A stretch of DNA of 64,000 bases from Chimonanthus salicifolius (taxonomy: Eukaryota; Streptophyta; Magnoliopsida; Laurales; Calycanthaceae), in the NCBI GenBank assembly GCA_013350335.1, contig CM023535.1, forward strand, positions 24,769,746 through 24,833,745, in the 5' to 3' direction. Shown in pieces: positions 1 to 12,229 of the stretch. The translations under genes were made by a program, and so were the position numbers. A model generated the notes under the pieces. That model was not told the DNA's origin. It did no database searches and worked only from the letters and a program-made list of their open reading frames with translations. Position 1 is the first letter of the stretch. Every line of letters starts with the position of its first letter.

Positions 1-932
1 CCGATTGAGGGAGGAGAGGAGAAGGACGAGTGTTATTTCTATTATTTTCCTTCTCTCTTTTTGTCTTCCTCTCTTTTTCCCTTCAGTTGCCCAAGGTAAA
101 AAATGAATGGGGGTTGAGTGTAGGGTTGCCTCATGCATTTAATGCATGAGCTGACACATGGAGAGTGGCAGTTGGGTGCATCTGACTTAAGACGCTCGAT
201 ACAGTCGATACATTGATTATGTCGACATATCGAGTGATTGGGCCTGTCGGCACATCGACCTCGGTGAACTCTGTGTTTTCTTACATTACTCTCAAACCGA
301 TACAATCGGCTCCGTTGACATATCGATCGCAAGTTCACATCGACATGTCAAATTCGAATGACACACGTTTTGTTTACAAACCACTGTATTTTTCGCTTTC
401 TCTCTGATCGATACGGTATTGTTGATATATAGACTAAGAACTAGTCGACACATCGACACTGTCGATGTGTCGGCCTGAAAATTTCAGGTTTTTCTTATTT
501 GTTTCAATAAACATCCAAATTTCCATTCCTTTCCAACTTTGGGTTCAAGACTCTACATTTCATTCCAATCTTTAGGAAAAAATTACACTAAGTTACGAAG
601 TGGAAACTCTGGGTCCTTACATGTTGAAAGTAATTGTAAATTGATTGTGTTGTTTGGAATATAGTCATTAGACCTGAAATAGACTGAGTGTTGACTAACG
701 TAACGGTTATCATCCGGTGCAAACTCACTATCATGTAAAAGGTGTTTAGGCTAAGTCATTAGACCTGAAATACACTAAGTTATTTTAATTAGCCGTTAGT
801 GAATCGAATTTGTGGAAAATTAACCAGTCCCTTGTTGAAAGGTCTAGTGATTGTATTTGATGGGTTGTGGTGGTGTGTTTGTAGAAATTTAATGGGTTGT
901 TGTGTTGTGGATCATTGTTAATGAAATTGCAT
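1..932. repeat. Unassigned repeat-like sequence, no gene
   Basis: I see no coding region. Positions 180-480 carry many copies of short CGAT-centred words (variants of GTCGACATATCGA and GTCGATGTGTCG), the same word type that fills Copia-like LTR fragments at 1,800-1,940 and 39,130-39,800. It is therefore probably part of the same repeat family. Positions 480-932 are AT-rich without a recognised motif. The short open frames here lack any family signature. Confidence 0.4.
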
Positions 933-1940
933 TGTGAAAGTTCCCGGTTCTAAAACACGATCGACCCTAGAGGGGGGGTTGAATAGGACAATCCCAATTT
1001 TAATGGCCTTTCTAAAAATTCTTGATTAGTACAATGATTTGCAGCAGATAAAAAAGATTAATCAAGTGTGTGAAAATAAGTGTGTACAAGTTAATACAAC
1101 AATCACACAAGCAAAAGAGCCAAACATCCACAACACCCGATGTATAGTGGTTCGGAGTAAATCCCTCCTACATCCACTGTTGGACCCACCCAATCTTGGG
1201 CTATCCCAAATACACTATGTGGGAAATTGCCTCACGAATAGAGTAGAAATTACACCTACACAATTGAATGGGAATTTCACCCACTCGCCTAAGATTTTGA
1301 AAGGTTCGACCTACCTCGGTCTACGTCATTTTTCCTTTATTTTTGTAATGGTTCAATCCCTTTGATTTAATCCACTGTACAAGATGATGTATAAATTTAA
1401 AATCAAACTAGAAGCACTTGCCTTTTAATGCTCACAAACTTGTAGATGTGCTTCGAAAGTGTCCTTCCCAATGTGATGTCGTTTGATGACAAAGATGCGT
1501 CGAGTATGAGCAATCACAAGCTTTGGAAGAATGATTCTAGGATTATAGATTTTCCAATGGATTCCTAGACTAATTTTCTCTCTCTCTGTCTATCTCAATC
1601 AAAAGATTGGATCTTAACTGATTCACCAATATTTAGGGCATAGAGAGAGGTTCGGAGAGGTTGGGATCTCTGAGAATCCCTTTTAGATTTTCCTATGTAA
1701 ATGTTCTAAGGTGTCCAAACAATTTCTCCAAAATCTGGAGTTTAGATAGGCACAATTTCTCCAAAATCTGGAGTTTAGATAGGCAACCAAAAAAATCCAG
1801 CTCGGGGTTATCGACGGGTCGACCAGACCAATGGTTCCGTACTAAAGTTTGTGACGTTTGGAAGTGATAGAAAATGGTCACAACCGATGGGTCAAGTTCC
1901 TCGATGGGTCGTTGAGCCCATTGTCGATGTGTCGACACCG
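933..1940 (-). mobile_element. Copia-type LTR fragment, minus strand
   Basis: Read on the minus strand, the left end has the typical end of a Copia LTR: a tract with CCCCCCTCTAGGGTCGATC followed by a TG/CA terminus at 933. The same end, in plus orientation, closes the solo LTR at 2,437-3,420, so the two are related families. Positions 1,305-1,500 match 38,669-38,830 closely. A 29-bp tandem duplication lies at 1,723-1,780 (words AATTTCTCCAAAATCTGGAG and TTTAGATAGGC). Its other boundary, next to Gypsy LTR sequence at about 1,941, shows no clear terminus or TSD, so this is a truncated copy. Confidence 0.55.
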
Positions 1941-4554
1941 ATATCCGATTGTGTTAGTTCTTTTTTCGTTGTAAAGAAGACTTCAAGGGTTTCAACTTTG
2001 TAGTCTACAAAATTTCATGATTTAGATGTTTACTAAGTCAAAATGGAGCTGTAAGATGGCATATGTGTACAAAAATGAGATTTGCACTCTACTTTCCAAA
2101 CTAATCCTAAATCCCATTTTTTTCTCCACCATTGCTTAGCCACCAAGCCCAGTCACCCAAACTTCGTGTATGCCTTGTAACCCTAACCTTTTCAACTTAA
2201 AATCTCCTCCATCCACTTCCAAATAAGATCCACTCCAAGCCATCAATTCACAACTTAACCCAGATTAAATCTCATCCATCCATTCTAACCCTGAGCCTAT
2301 AAATAGAACACTAATCACACCATAGAATTCGAATTTGGACTAAGGACATTGAGGCTAGGCGTGGACCAGAGGATAGAAAGAAAGAAAATCAAAGAGAAGA
2401 CTTGGAGAAATTGAGTACACCCAGAAGAATCCACTGTGTTAGTGCCTGGGTTTTGCCAAAACCCTAAGTTTGTCAATTCCATGATTAGGAAAGAAGCATT
2501 TGCTGGAAGCTTGAAGACCCAAGATGATCAAGAGTAAAGATCATAGACCACCAGATTGAAGCTCATCGTTATGGTAATCACAAAATAGGTATTATGGTCG
2601 TAGATGACTTTAAGTGGTTCCCACACCTTAGAGAGGACTATCCCTAGGCTTAGAAGAACAAATGGTTAAATCATTAAAAACCTAGTGAGGATGCTTGACA
2701 GTGAATTGGAAGCGAACTTGGAACAAATGAATTAAGTTCACTGTCAGTATGACCAATCGTATCTCACCAACCCCTCTGTGCAGTCAAAATTGACCCATCG
2801 TAGTCAAAGATTAATCGGCCCGAATGACATAGGTTGTGAAACATTGAACTGTCATCCTGGGTTTGCCTCTGATCAAGAGTTTCGTATGCACCGACCCCTC
2901 GGAGAAAGGCTGTAATAACCCCTCATGGTCAACGACTCCTCGATCAAGATCTTGAGTTCTGAAAACATGAACTCATGTGGACTCTCGAAGAAACAGACAT
3001 ATCGGCAATCAAAGACCGATCGAGAGTACCAGGACCGGCCCCTTGGTAATGGGAGAAAACTCATTCTGGGTAACAGGTTTCTAAGTCGAAACTACTGTCA
3101 AACATGTTTTTGCACCAGAACGAGCCTCTCGTATGGACCGACCCCTCGGTACCATAAGTGTCGACCCATCAGCAACAAGCATATTGATTATCTCATTATA
3201 CACATTACGCACAAGCATCGATAATCAAAGTTAATGCAAAGGGTCATAATCTTAATGTGGCCGCTTAATGAAATTATGATACTAAACAAATCTCTTGATA
3301 AACATTCCGCTGCACTTTAAATCAAGAAATTTGTAAACACCATTAAAAATGGGATTGACCTATTCACCCCCCTCTAGGGTCAATCATGATGTTTTAGCAC
3401 GTTGAAAATGGGAACTTACACACTAGTTTGATTTAATTTCTAATTTCCAATTGTTTAATTATTGTATTCTTTTATTTCAAATTCAAGCAGTGTAAATTTG
3501 AATCCAAAGTATTCAATAAATTCTAAGTGCAATGAAATATTAGTCTCTGGTTTTCCAATTGAATAGTATTTGTGTTGTGATTGTTTGTTATTTAAAAAAT
3601 TATTTTTGAATCTAATACTATGATGGGTCTTGGACAGTCCTTCCGTTTTGGGGATCTAAGGCTTTTGTCTGACAAACAAAAGTGCAATGAAACATTTAGG
3701 ACCCGAATCTGAACACCTGTCCAGACTAAGGTCTAATTTTTGGGTATTTTTTTTGAAATGCATAAATTAGCTTCCAAATAATTGAAAATAATTAACATGA
3801 ATGCATTATTTGTATAATGATTGTTTAGCTCTTTAATTTTATTTTTAAATTATATCTCACGTTTGGATTTTATTGTGTGCTTAAGAGTTAGAAGCAATGG
3901 AATATTTTGATCTGAGAAAAGGCATTTACTTTGTTTTCGAAGGCACTTGATTTCATGAGTGCAATGAAATATTTAGTGCCAGAGGTAAGCACCTGCTTAG
4001 ACAAAGGTCTGAATTTTTTAGTATCTTTATTGGAACACATGAGTTTAATTTTTAAATAGTTTTAAATGAATAACTTGAATATGATATTATTCGATTTATG
4101 TGAGCTCTGGAGTCTAGGCTTAGATTTTTATTGTCAATATTTGAAACATGATGCCTTCTTAATTCTTAGATCCCATTCCAATGTATCATATGTATTTCAT
4201 ATTGTTTGATTCTTTATCTTTCTCTTTACTCTTTAATTCTTTAATTCTTTATTCTTTTATTATTTAATTCATTCTTCTCCAAACCTCAAGATATGAATAA
4301 TGACTAGACTTGAGATTAGATTAACCAATTTTTATTAAAGTCTATGTTAGATCTAAAACATTTCAGAGTTTTCTAATTAGAACCACCAACATAAGTTTCA
4401 AAGTTAGATTTTACTTTAATTAATTAATAAATAATTGTGAATATTTTGTGGATATATTTTCCTGAATTCCATTGTATTCGATCTCACTCTCGCATTGCTA
4501 TACTATAAATGGTTCGTGCGCTTGCGAGATTATAAATGTAAAATTTACACATCA
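1941..4554 (+). mobile_element. 5' LTR remnant of Gypsy element A (truncated, interrupted)
   Basis: Positions 1,941-2,436 and 3,426-4,554 match 19,627-20,121 and 20,122-21,148 in order, so they are the two LTRs of one element. The LTR's first about 1.3 kb is missing here. It ends in ACATCA at 4,554, followed a few bases later by a primer-binding site. A solo LTR at 2,437-3,420 splits it. The region includes the usual plant Gypsy LTR end, with the words GGTTCGTG and CTTGCGAG at about 4,511-4,528. Confidence 0.7.
2437..3420 (+). mobile_element. Solo Copia LTR inside element A's 5' LTR
   Basis: This 984-bp insert begins TGTTAGTGCC and ends GGGAACTTACA, giving TG...CA termini. It is flanked by CACTG (2,432-2,436) and CACTA (3,421-3,425). 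The matching site in the 3' LTR (about 20,117-20,126) reads CACTGGTTTG without an insert, so this is an empty-site comparison supporting a 5-bp TSD with one later change. No PBS or coding sequence follows, so it is a solo LTR left by LTR-LTR recombination. Its end has the Copia-typical CACCCCCCTCTAGGGTC tract at about 3,365-3,382. Confidence 0.8.
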
Positions 4555-5270
4555 ACAAGGTTTTGGCACCGTTGCCGGGGAATTACAAAAATATTTACAA
4601 ATGCTTATTAATTTTTAATTTAAAATTCTTCTTTAAAACTTGGATATAATTGTGATTTATTTTCAGATCTAATCCCATGGTTCCTTGATCTTGAATTTAT
4701 TCTTGAGAATTAAGTTGAGAAATTTCGAATGTTGGTAATTTAATTTGGAAAACTAGAAATAATTTTAATTTTGACATAGAATTTTAATATTATTTAGTTC
4801 TTTTTAATCTCTTTCCTAGTGTAGAATTTTTTTAGGAACTTGCATCTAGTTTAGGTCATGCACATTTTTCAGATCCTTTACCAAAGTTCTGTGTTTGGTT
4901 TCCAGAAAATTTTTAATCGCGCGTTCTAAAATTTTTCTTGGAAAATAAATGCTTGGCTTAGGTGAGTTCTAATTTTTTTTTTTACTATTTTAAATTTTAG
5001 ATCTCATGCATTCATATAGAAATTCTTTTTTAGTGTTTATTTCTTTCCTTTTATTTTAATTAGTTATTACTTGAATTAATAACATGTTCATGCATTTAGG
5101 GTGTTAGTCCATGCATTTTAAAGTAGATTGTTTGATAATTGTTTTGATTATTGCAATAATGTTGTCTTGTTAATTTAGGATTGCATTCACAATATCTAGA
5201 AAAATAAGATAGTAAAATTGGTTCATGCATCTCCTAATTAAATCAAATAAGGAACCATTAGGCTAGATTT
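4555..5270 (+). mobile_element. Interior of Gypsy element A, left part, with PBS
   Basis: A primer-binding site TGGCACCGTTGCCGGGGA lies at 4,564-4,581, ten bases after the LTR. It differs by one base from the complement of the plant tRNA-Asp 3' end, which Tat and Athila type Gypsy elements use. The rest is AT-rich untranslated leader, similar to 25,170-26,110 (element B) and 31,784-32,260 (element C). It ends where the Sirevirus inserted, at the TSD GATTT (5,266-5,270). Confidence 0.7.
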
Positions 5271-6791
5271 TGTAAGTGCTCTGGTTCATCCGAGTCACCC
5301 ATATTGTCAATTACGTGATTCAGTTGGACCTTGCCTTGGAAAAATGTGAATATCTACTATGAATGGAAGAATCTACATTGAATATGTTATTAGCACACAT
5401 GTAAGTGAACCTTAGGAGACCTTAGGCCAAGTCAAACACGTTAGAAGTCAATTATTTATAAACTGGAAAATTAGAATATAATTGACTTTCAGCCTCGAGG
5501 CCTCGTGCAGTCTGTCAAGGACTCGCAGACAGTCTTTTACTGAATAATATCTAGACAGCTATAACTCAACTGACCTTTTGTCTTGCTGACCGAGTCTCTT
5601 ACAGATTTCGGAAATTAAATTTGTATTCCTTAATTGGGAGTTTATTATGGAAGTAAGGTATATCCACATGTTGAAACTCCAAGTGCCACCTCACACAAAT
5701 TTGAATTGAACCGTTGGGGAGACTTATCTTGGATAGCTGTCATATACAAATTTGGTAAGGCTCCTTCATCTGTATGATTGACAATCATCAATCACTCTCT
5801 ATGTAAATCCTTAATTGATGACTGAAATAAATGGATGGTCAATCATGCACGGGTGTCATCCTAATTGGCTGGTCATTAGCTGATTGGCAAAACAGAATAA
5901 TTGGAATTACATGTAAATTTTGTGTTGTCTTTGCTGTAACCGTCACGAGGCCTTATTAGAATCCTCGAGGCCTCGTGGACGTGATTGGCCACAAAAACAG
6001 ACACTGTCTTATTTATATCTTAGAGCTGTTTGAAGTAAGATACACAGAAAACTTCTTGGAAAAATAACAGTGTGACTAGAGAGAGTAGCCACTTCTTCTT
6101 ACACCTTCTTCATCATCTTCTTCTATAGATGTTTGGGTAATCAATACCCCAGTTCTTATGAAGCTTAAGGTGTTCCCTTAGGACCTTAAAACCAGTTATA
6201 TTTATGTCATATACTGTTGTGCCTGTAATCACTCTGATGGATCGAATTGATGGAAGGAGCACATAGATCGAGTAAAGAAAAAAGCGCTTAAAGAAGATTA
6301 GATAAAGCCCAACGCAAGTGTTTCTTCTTTCTTTTATTTTTATCATTATAAAGTGGATTAGAATAGTTTATTCGAACCACTCAAAAAAATAGGTGTAGAG
6401 GATTAGACCAATTGGGTTGAACCTCTATTAAAAACTAGGTTGTACTATTTGGGTGTGAGACCCATACATAGTATATTTGGGACTACCATAGAGTTGGGAA
6501 GTCTGACAGTGGACATAGGTTTGTTGAAACCAAACCACTATAAAATATCTGTGTTTATATGTGGCTGATGCTTTAACTTGATTGCTTGGATTGAATACTA
6601 GTTCACATACACACACATATATTGGATTGGCAATTTTTTTAATAGTGGTAAATTTGAAGGTGAAAGGAATTCATTGAATAGTTCATACACTTAAAGTATA
6701 ATTCGGTTGAGAAATTTTAAAAGGGAATTAAAATTGAAAACCAACTTATTCACCCCCCTCTAGGTCGAGCATTACTAGTAACGGAATTTCA
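5271..6791 (+). repeat. 5' LTR of the Sirevirus
   Basis: This 1,521-bp repeat starts TGTAAGTGCTCT and ends ACGGAATTTCA. It matches 14,088-15,594 along its length. It carries repeated CTCGAGGCCTCG-type words (about 5,491-5,512 and 5,964-5,982). Near its end is the Copia-typical CACCCCCCTCTAGGTCG tract. Confidence 0.85.
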
Positions 6792-6793
6792 AT

Positions 6794-6805
6794 TGGTATC
6801 AGAGC
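6794..6805 (+). other. Primer-binding site, initiator tRNA-Met type
   Basis: TGGTATCAGAGC lies two bases after the 5' LTR and is the complement of the initiator tRNA-Met 3' end, the usual primer of Copia elements. Confidence 0.9.
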
Positions 6806-6857
6806 TCTGTTACTCTAAATTGGACTTAATCGTCCGAGTTGATCTTTTACTAGAATC

Positions 6858-8813
6858 ATGCATAAAGGTGATAGTCACCCTGTTTCTTAACCTCCCTATT
6901 TTGACGGCTCTAACTATGCCTCTTGGAAGGCAAAAATGAAAAGTTTTTTTTATATCACTTTATGGAGCTGTCTGGGAATCAATAGTAAGAAGTTGGGAGC
7001 AGCCGATTGAGGAAATCACTGACATGTCTACTAGAGATAAAACAATAAAATCTGTACAACAAGTTATTGGTACCAAACCTAAAGACTACTTCACTTGGAC
7101 AGACATGGAAAAAATGTTATACATAGCAAATGGAAAAGCATTAAATGCCATTAACTGTGCTATCTCACCTGATTAATTCAAACGTATAATGACTTGTTTG
7201 ATAGCCAAAGATGCTTGGGACATCTTAGAAAGAACACATGAGGGAACCTCCATTGTTAAGAGGTCTAAACTACAAATTCTCCAATATAAAATTGATAACA
7301 TACGAATGGATGAAAGTGAAATGTTTATGGAGTTCTACTCAAAGTTAAGTGATATAGTAAATTCTATGTGGGTCTTATGAGAAATAATTCCTAAATCTAA
7401 AGTATGTAACAAGGTACTTAGAAATCTGCCTAAAAGATTTAAACCTAAGGTAGTTGCTATTGAAGAGTATAGAAATGTTTGTTTCATGAAAATTGATGAC
7501 TTAGCAGGATCTCTTCAAACCTATGAACTTCATTTTGAAGATGAAATGCCTAAAAAGAAATCAGTTGTTTTAAAGTCATCCTCAAACATTGATAAACCTA
7601 AAAATCTGAATCTGAAAGTGAGGATGATGTTGCCTTGTTGGGTAAAAAATTCCTAAGAAACTTCAATAAAAGAAATAAGTTTAAGAATTTTAAAAGAAGT
7701 GAGCCAAGGATAAAAATACCAACAGATTTAGTACAATGAAAGATGCCAACAGATTTAGTACATTGAAAGAAAAAAGAAGAGACAAGGACAAAGAACAAAA
7801 ATGCTATAATTGTGGAGGTCAAGGACACTTTGCTGTTGAACCCTTCAAAAAGAAATAAGAAAGCCTTGACTGGAACATATGAAAATACATCTCAATCGAA
7901 AAGTGATTCTGATGAATTCACTTAAGATAAATCTAAAGATCTGAAAGGGTTCATAGCTTCTATAGTAACTGTTGAAAATAAATCAAAAAGTGAATCAGAC
8001 AATGATGAAGATGATGATCTTCAAGAGGCTTATGATTCTTTTTTTCTGGAAACTCAAAATCTGGCCAAAAAACTAAGTAAAAGAAAATCTGAAAATACAA
8101 AGTTAATGAGCCAGTTGGAAGAAAAAAAAAACATTAATGAAAATCTTGTAATAACTTTGAAAACTAAAAATGAAGAAAATCTTAAATTAAAACAAATTCA
8201 AAATGAGTTACAAGATAAGCTGAAAAATTATGAGAATGATATTAAAAATTTAGAAGATACTCAAAGTATCTTATCAGAAGAAGTCATTAATGCTCATTCT
8301 AAAATAAACAGTTTTAAAAATCATAAACTCAAATTTGAAAATAAATTTACCCAAGGACAATACAAATTAGAAAGATTGCTAAACTCGGGTAAAAGTCATC
8401 GGGACAAAACTGGTCTTGGGTACAACCAAGACAAAGTAAAAACAGTGAGCCAAATTGTGTTTGTTAAGGGTCAATCTTCTAGACCTTCAAATATTACCTG
8501 TTTTTACTGTGCTAGAAAAGGACATTTCAGATTTGAGTGCAGATTTAGAAAAAGAAACTTATGGGAAAAAGAAAATCAGAAAAAAATTGAAGTGCAAACT
8601 TATGAAAAAGAAAAGAGAGAATATTATCATCGTGAAAATTTGGCTAAAAAACTAAACAAAATTTTAAATGAAAAAATGAGCAGAAAATTTGGATATAACC
8701 TTCAAAAATCTGTCCCTAGAAATCTAAAAACCACAACCACTTTAAAATGGGTTCCTAAGTACAAAAGCCTGATCGTTTATACAACACTTAAGGTTGAAAA
8801 TCATTCTAAGTAG
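6858..8813 (+). pseudogene. Sirevirus gag (broken)
   Basis: The ATG at 6,858 starts a degraded gag; stops and frameshifts split it into several open pieces (for example 7,189-7,380 and 8,106-8,813). The first part has the UBN2/DUF4219-like start with a Y-x-x-W-K motif. The last open piece (235 codons) is lysine-rich and predicted to be a coiled coil over its first about 90 residues. It then has the Sirevirus word KTGLGYN and a CCHC zinc knuckle (C-x2-C-x4-H-x4-C) at about 8,500-8,541. It ends near KWVPK, a motif common at the gag-pol boundary of this lineage. Gag would form the particle and bind RNA. The reading frame is not functional. Confidence 0.75.
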
Positions 8814-11786
8814 TACTTGATAGTGCTTGTTCAAGGCATATGACTGGAGACAAAACTTTTATGTCAAACCTTGTACATTTCAATGGTGGTTCAGTTACCT
8901 TTGGGGATGGAAATCCTGCTAAAATTGTAGAACCTTAGAATTAAATGACTCCCTTACCTTAGATGATGTGCTACTAGTGGATGGTCTTAAACACAATCTT
9001 TTGAGTATATCTCAAATATGTGAGAAAGATCATTATGTTACCTTCCATACGAATGATTGTCAAATCTATAACAATGAAGGTGAAGCTGTCCCCAGGGGGT
9101 TGAAAACTTCTGACTAATGTTATGCCCTTGAAAACTGTCCAACTCCTAGCATAAATTATTGAAATATATCTAAACTTAATGAAGCTGAGTTGTGGCACAA
9201 GAGATTAGGACACGGAAACTTCAAAGATTTGTCAAAATTAAGTGAACACATCCAAGGACTACCCAAGATAAGTCGATCAGCTCAAGTGTTTTGTGGTGAG
9301 TATCAAAAGGGTAAACAAGTAAGAGCAGCCTATAAGAAAGTAAATGTTGTGACTACTACCAGACCACTTGAGCTTCTACATATGGACTTAGTTGGACCAA
9401 CCCAAAATATGAGTATAGGAGGTAAGGTGTATTTCATGGTAGTCGTTGTTGACTATACAGATACACATGGGTAGGTTACCTTAGGGAGAAATCAAATGCA
9501 TATCATGAATTTAAAATTATTGCAAAACGCATTGTGATTGAAAAACAAACACCCATAAATAGAATCAAAAGTGATCATGGGGGTGAATTTGAAAATCACC
9601 GTTTTGAAAAATATTGTGAAAAACATGACATACATCATGAGTTCTCTGCTTCTAAGACACCCCGACAAAATGGGTGGCCGAAAGGAAAAATCGGGTTCTT
9701 CAAGACATGGCCACAGTCATGCTAGGTAGCAAGAAGTTACCAAAAAATCTGTGGACCGAGGCTGTCAATGCCGCCTGTTATATCATAAATAGAGTTTATC
9801 TAAGGGCTGGCCTTTATAAAACAACATTTGAATTGTGGACCGGTTGGAAAGCAATAATGTAAGTATCTCAAGGTTTTAGGTTGTAAATGTCACATTCTTA
9901 GAGACTGTGAAAGCTTAGGAAAATTCAATGTGAAAAGTGATGAAGGAATTTTTCTAGGCTGCTCTAACACCAGCCGAGCCTATAAAGTTAAAAATCTTAG
10001 AACCAGTGCTATAATGGAATCCATTAATGTAGCTATTGATAACCAGTCCTCTTTTGTACATGGAACCGTAGATGAGGTGGATCAATCTTCAAATCAAATT
10101 GACAAACCTTCTTCGTCTTCTTCGACATCTATTGAACTTAAACCAAATAAGAAACATCCTATGTCGAACATCATTCGGGATCCCATGACGGGAGTAAAAA
10201 CAAGGAAGCAACTAGAAAACATCTCTAGCTGTTTTTGCTTCACCTCATAATTAGAACCCAAGAATATTGATGAAGCATTGCTAGACGAAAATTGGGTAAA
10301 TGCAATACAAAAAGAGCTTATTCAATTTAGAAGAAATGACATGACATATGGGATTTGGTACCAAGACCAAAAAATACAAATGTAATAGGTATCAAGTGGA
10401 TTTACAAAAATAAAATGGATGAAAATGGGACAATAGTTCGGAATAAGGCCCGCCTTGTTGCTCAAGGGTATACACAAATTGAGGGAATCGATTTTGATGA
10501 GACTTTTGCTCTAGTAGCACGTCTTGAGTCTATACGTATTCTATTGTCTATTGCGTGTTATTTGAAATTTAGGCTTTTTCAAATGGATGTAAAGAGTGCA
10601 TTCTTGAATGGTTTATTAAATGAAAAGGTCTATGTAGAGCAGCCTAAAGGGTTCATGGATCCAAAATACTCTAATCATGTCCACAAATTAAAGAAGGCAC
10701 TTTATGGCCTTAAACAAGGTCCACGGGCATGGTATGAAAGACTTACATAATTTTTATTGGATAATGATTTTCAAAGGGGAAGTGTACACAAAACACTATT
10801 TGTGAGAAAATCCAATGAAACTACATTGATAGCTCAAATATATGTGGATGATATTGTGTTTGGATCCACTGATGAACAAACTGCTATTAGTTTCTCTAAT
10901 TTTATGAAATCAGAATTTGAAATGAGCATAGTTGGAGAGCTTAAGTATTTTCTTGGTTACAAATAAAACAACTTAATGATGGGTTCTTTATTTTGCAATC
11001 CAAGTATGCAAAAGATCTTGTTAAAAGATTTGGCCTCGAAGGTAGTAAGCACTCAAATACTCCCATGAGCACTACTGTGAAACTATCAAAAGATGGAAAT
11101 GGGAAAGATGTTGATCCTAGTATGTACAGGAGCATGATAGGTAGTCTTTTGTATTTGACTGCCAGTAGACCCGATATTTATTTTAATGTGGGTGCTTGTG
11201 CAAGGTTCCAAGCTAATCCTAAAGAATTCCACGTAAAGGCCGTAAAACGTATAATTAAATATATATCGGGAACGTGTCTATATGGAATTTGGTACACATT
11301 CGATACATCATTTCATATTGCGGGGTACACCGATGCGGACTGGGCCGGAAACTTAGATGATAGAATATCTAAAATTGGGGGTTGTTTTTACATTGGAAAC
11401 TGTCTGATTGCCTGGCACAGTCGAAAACAATCCTCAGTATCCCTTTCGACTACAGAGGTTGAATACATAGCCGCAACAAGCTGTTGTACTCAACTTGACT
11501 AGATGAGACAAATGCTCGTCGATTATGGCATAACAGGAGGAACGATATGACTCTCTACTGTGAAAATACAAGTGCCATCAATATCTCTAAGAATCTTGTC
11601 CAGTACTCTTGAACCAAACATATATACATTAGACATCACTTCCTTCGAGAGTTAGTTGAAGAGAAAACTATTGAATTTGAGTATATTTCCACTAACAATC
11701 AATTGGCTGATATAAGGACAAAACCACTTGACTCAATTCATTTTCTTGCTATGAGAAAATCAATTGGGGTGTGTATTGTACCCTAA
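8814..11786 (+). pseudogene. Sirevirus pol: protease, integrase, RT, RNase H (broken)
   Basis: Domains in order: aspartic protease with LDSACSRHMTG at about 8,817; GAG-pre-integrase with LWHKRLGH at about 9,189; integrase core with SDHGGEF at about 9,570 and SASKTPRQNG at about 9,640; reverse transcriptase from about 10,385, with [11 protein letters not shown] at about 10,580 and the catalytic YVDD at about 10,843; RNase H with TDADWAG at about 11,332 and the LSTTEVEY region at about 11,440. It ends in the Copia-typical QLADI-TK motif near 11,700. Frame changes occur near 9,680, 9,870, 10,340 and 11,510, and stops at 10,748 and 10,964, so no full polyprotein can be made. Confidence 0.88.
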
Positions 11787-12229
11787 ATATTTCTGCTACT
11801 ATGTTTAGTCAGTGTGGATGATATTTCAAAATCAATAAAAATACATAAAAAAAAAATTATATTTAGTCTCGAGGCCTCGAGCCATCCCTCGAGCCCTCGC
11901 GGTCGAGTTAAGTTACTCGTGTTCGGTACCTCCCTTCAAATCACCCTCATCGAGGCCTCGATGGTCTAACTCGAGCCCTCGCCATTGCATTAAGTGTGGT
12001 CCCTCTTTTTAAATAGACACAAGTCATTTTCGGAGCAACCGTTATACCTTTGTTAGGGCTCCCAAACTCGGTACCGCGCGAACGAAAGAAGATTTTGGTG
12101 TTTTCGATTCCGGCCATCTCTTTCTCTCTCGGGTTCTTGATCGATCTGGTTTTTCGGTTCCAGGTACTATCTCTTCTCCAATTTTGCCCTCTTTGGCTCA
12201 TTATTTGGTTCTGTTTTTCCTATTGAGAA
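11787..12229 (+). other. Spacer between pol and ORF3, with palindromic words
   Basis: This non-coding stretch carries four or more copies of CTCGAGGCCTCG / CTCGAGCCCTCG-like words between 11,867 and 11,992, the same words as in the LTRs. A TATA-like TTTTTAAATAG occurs at about 12,006-12,016, upstream of ORF3. It may hold signals for expressing ORF3, but this is inference. Confidence 0.4.
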
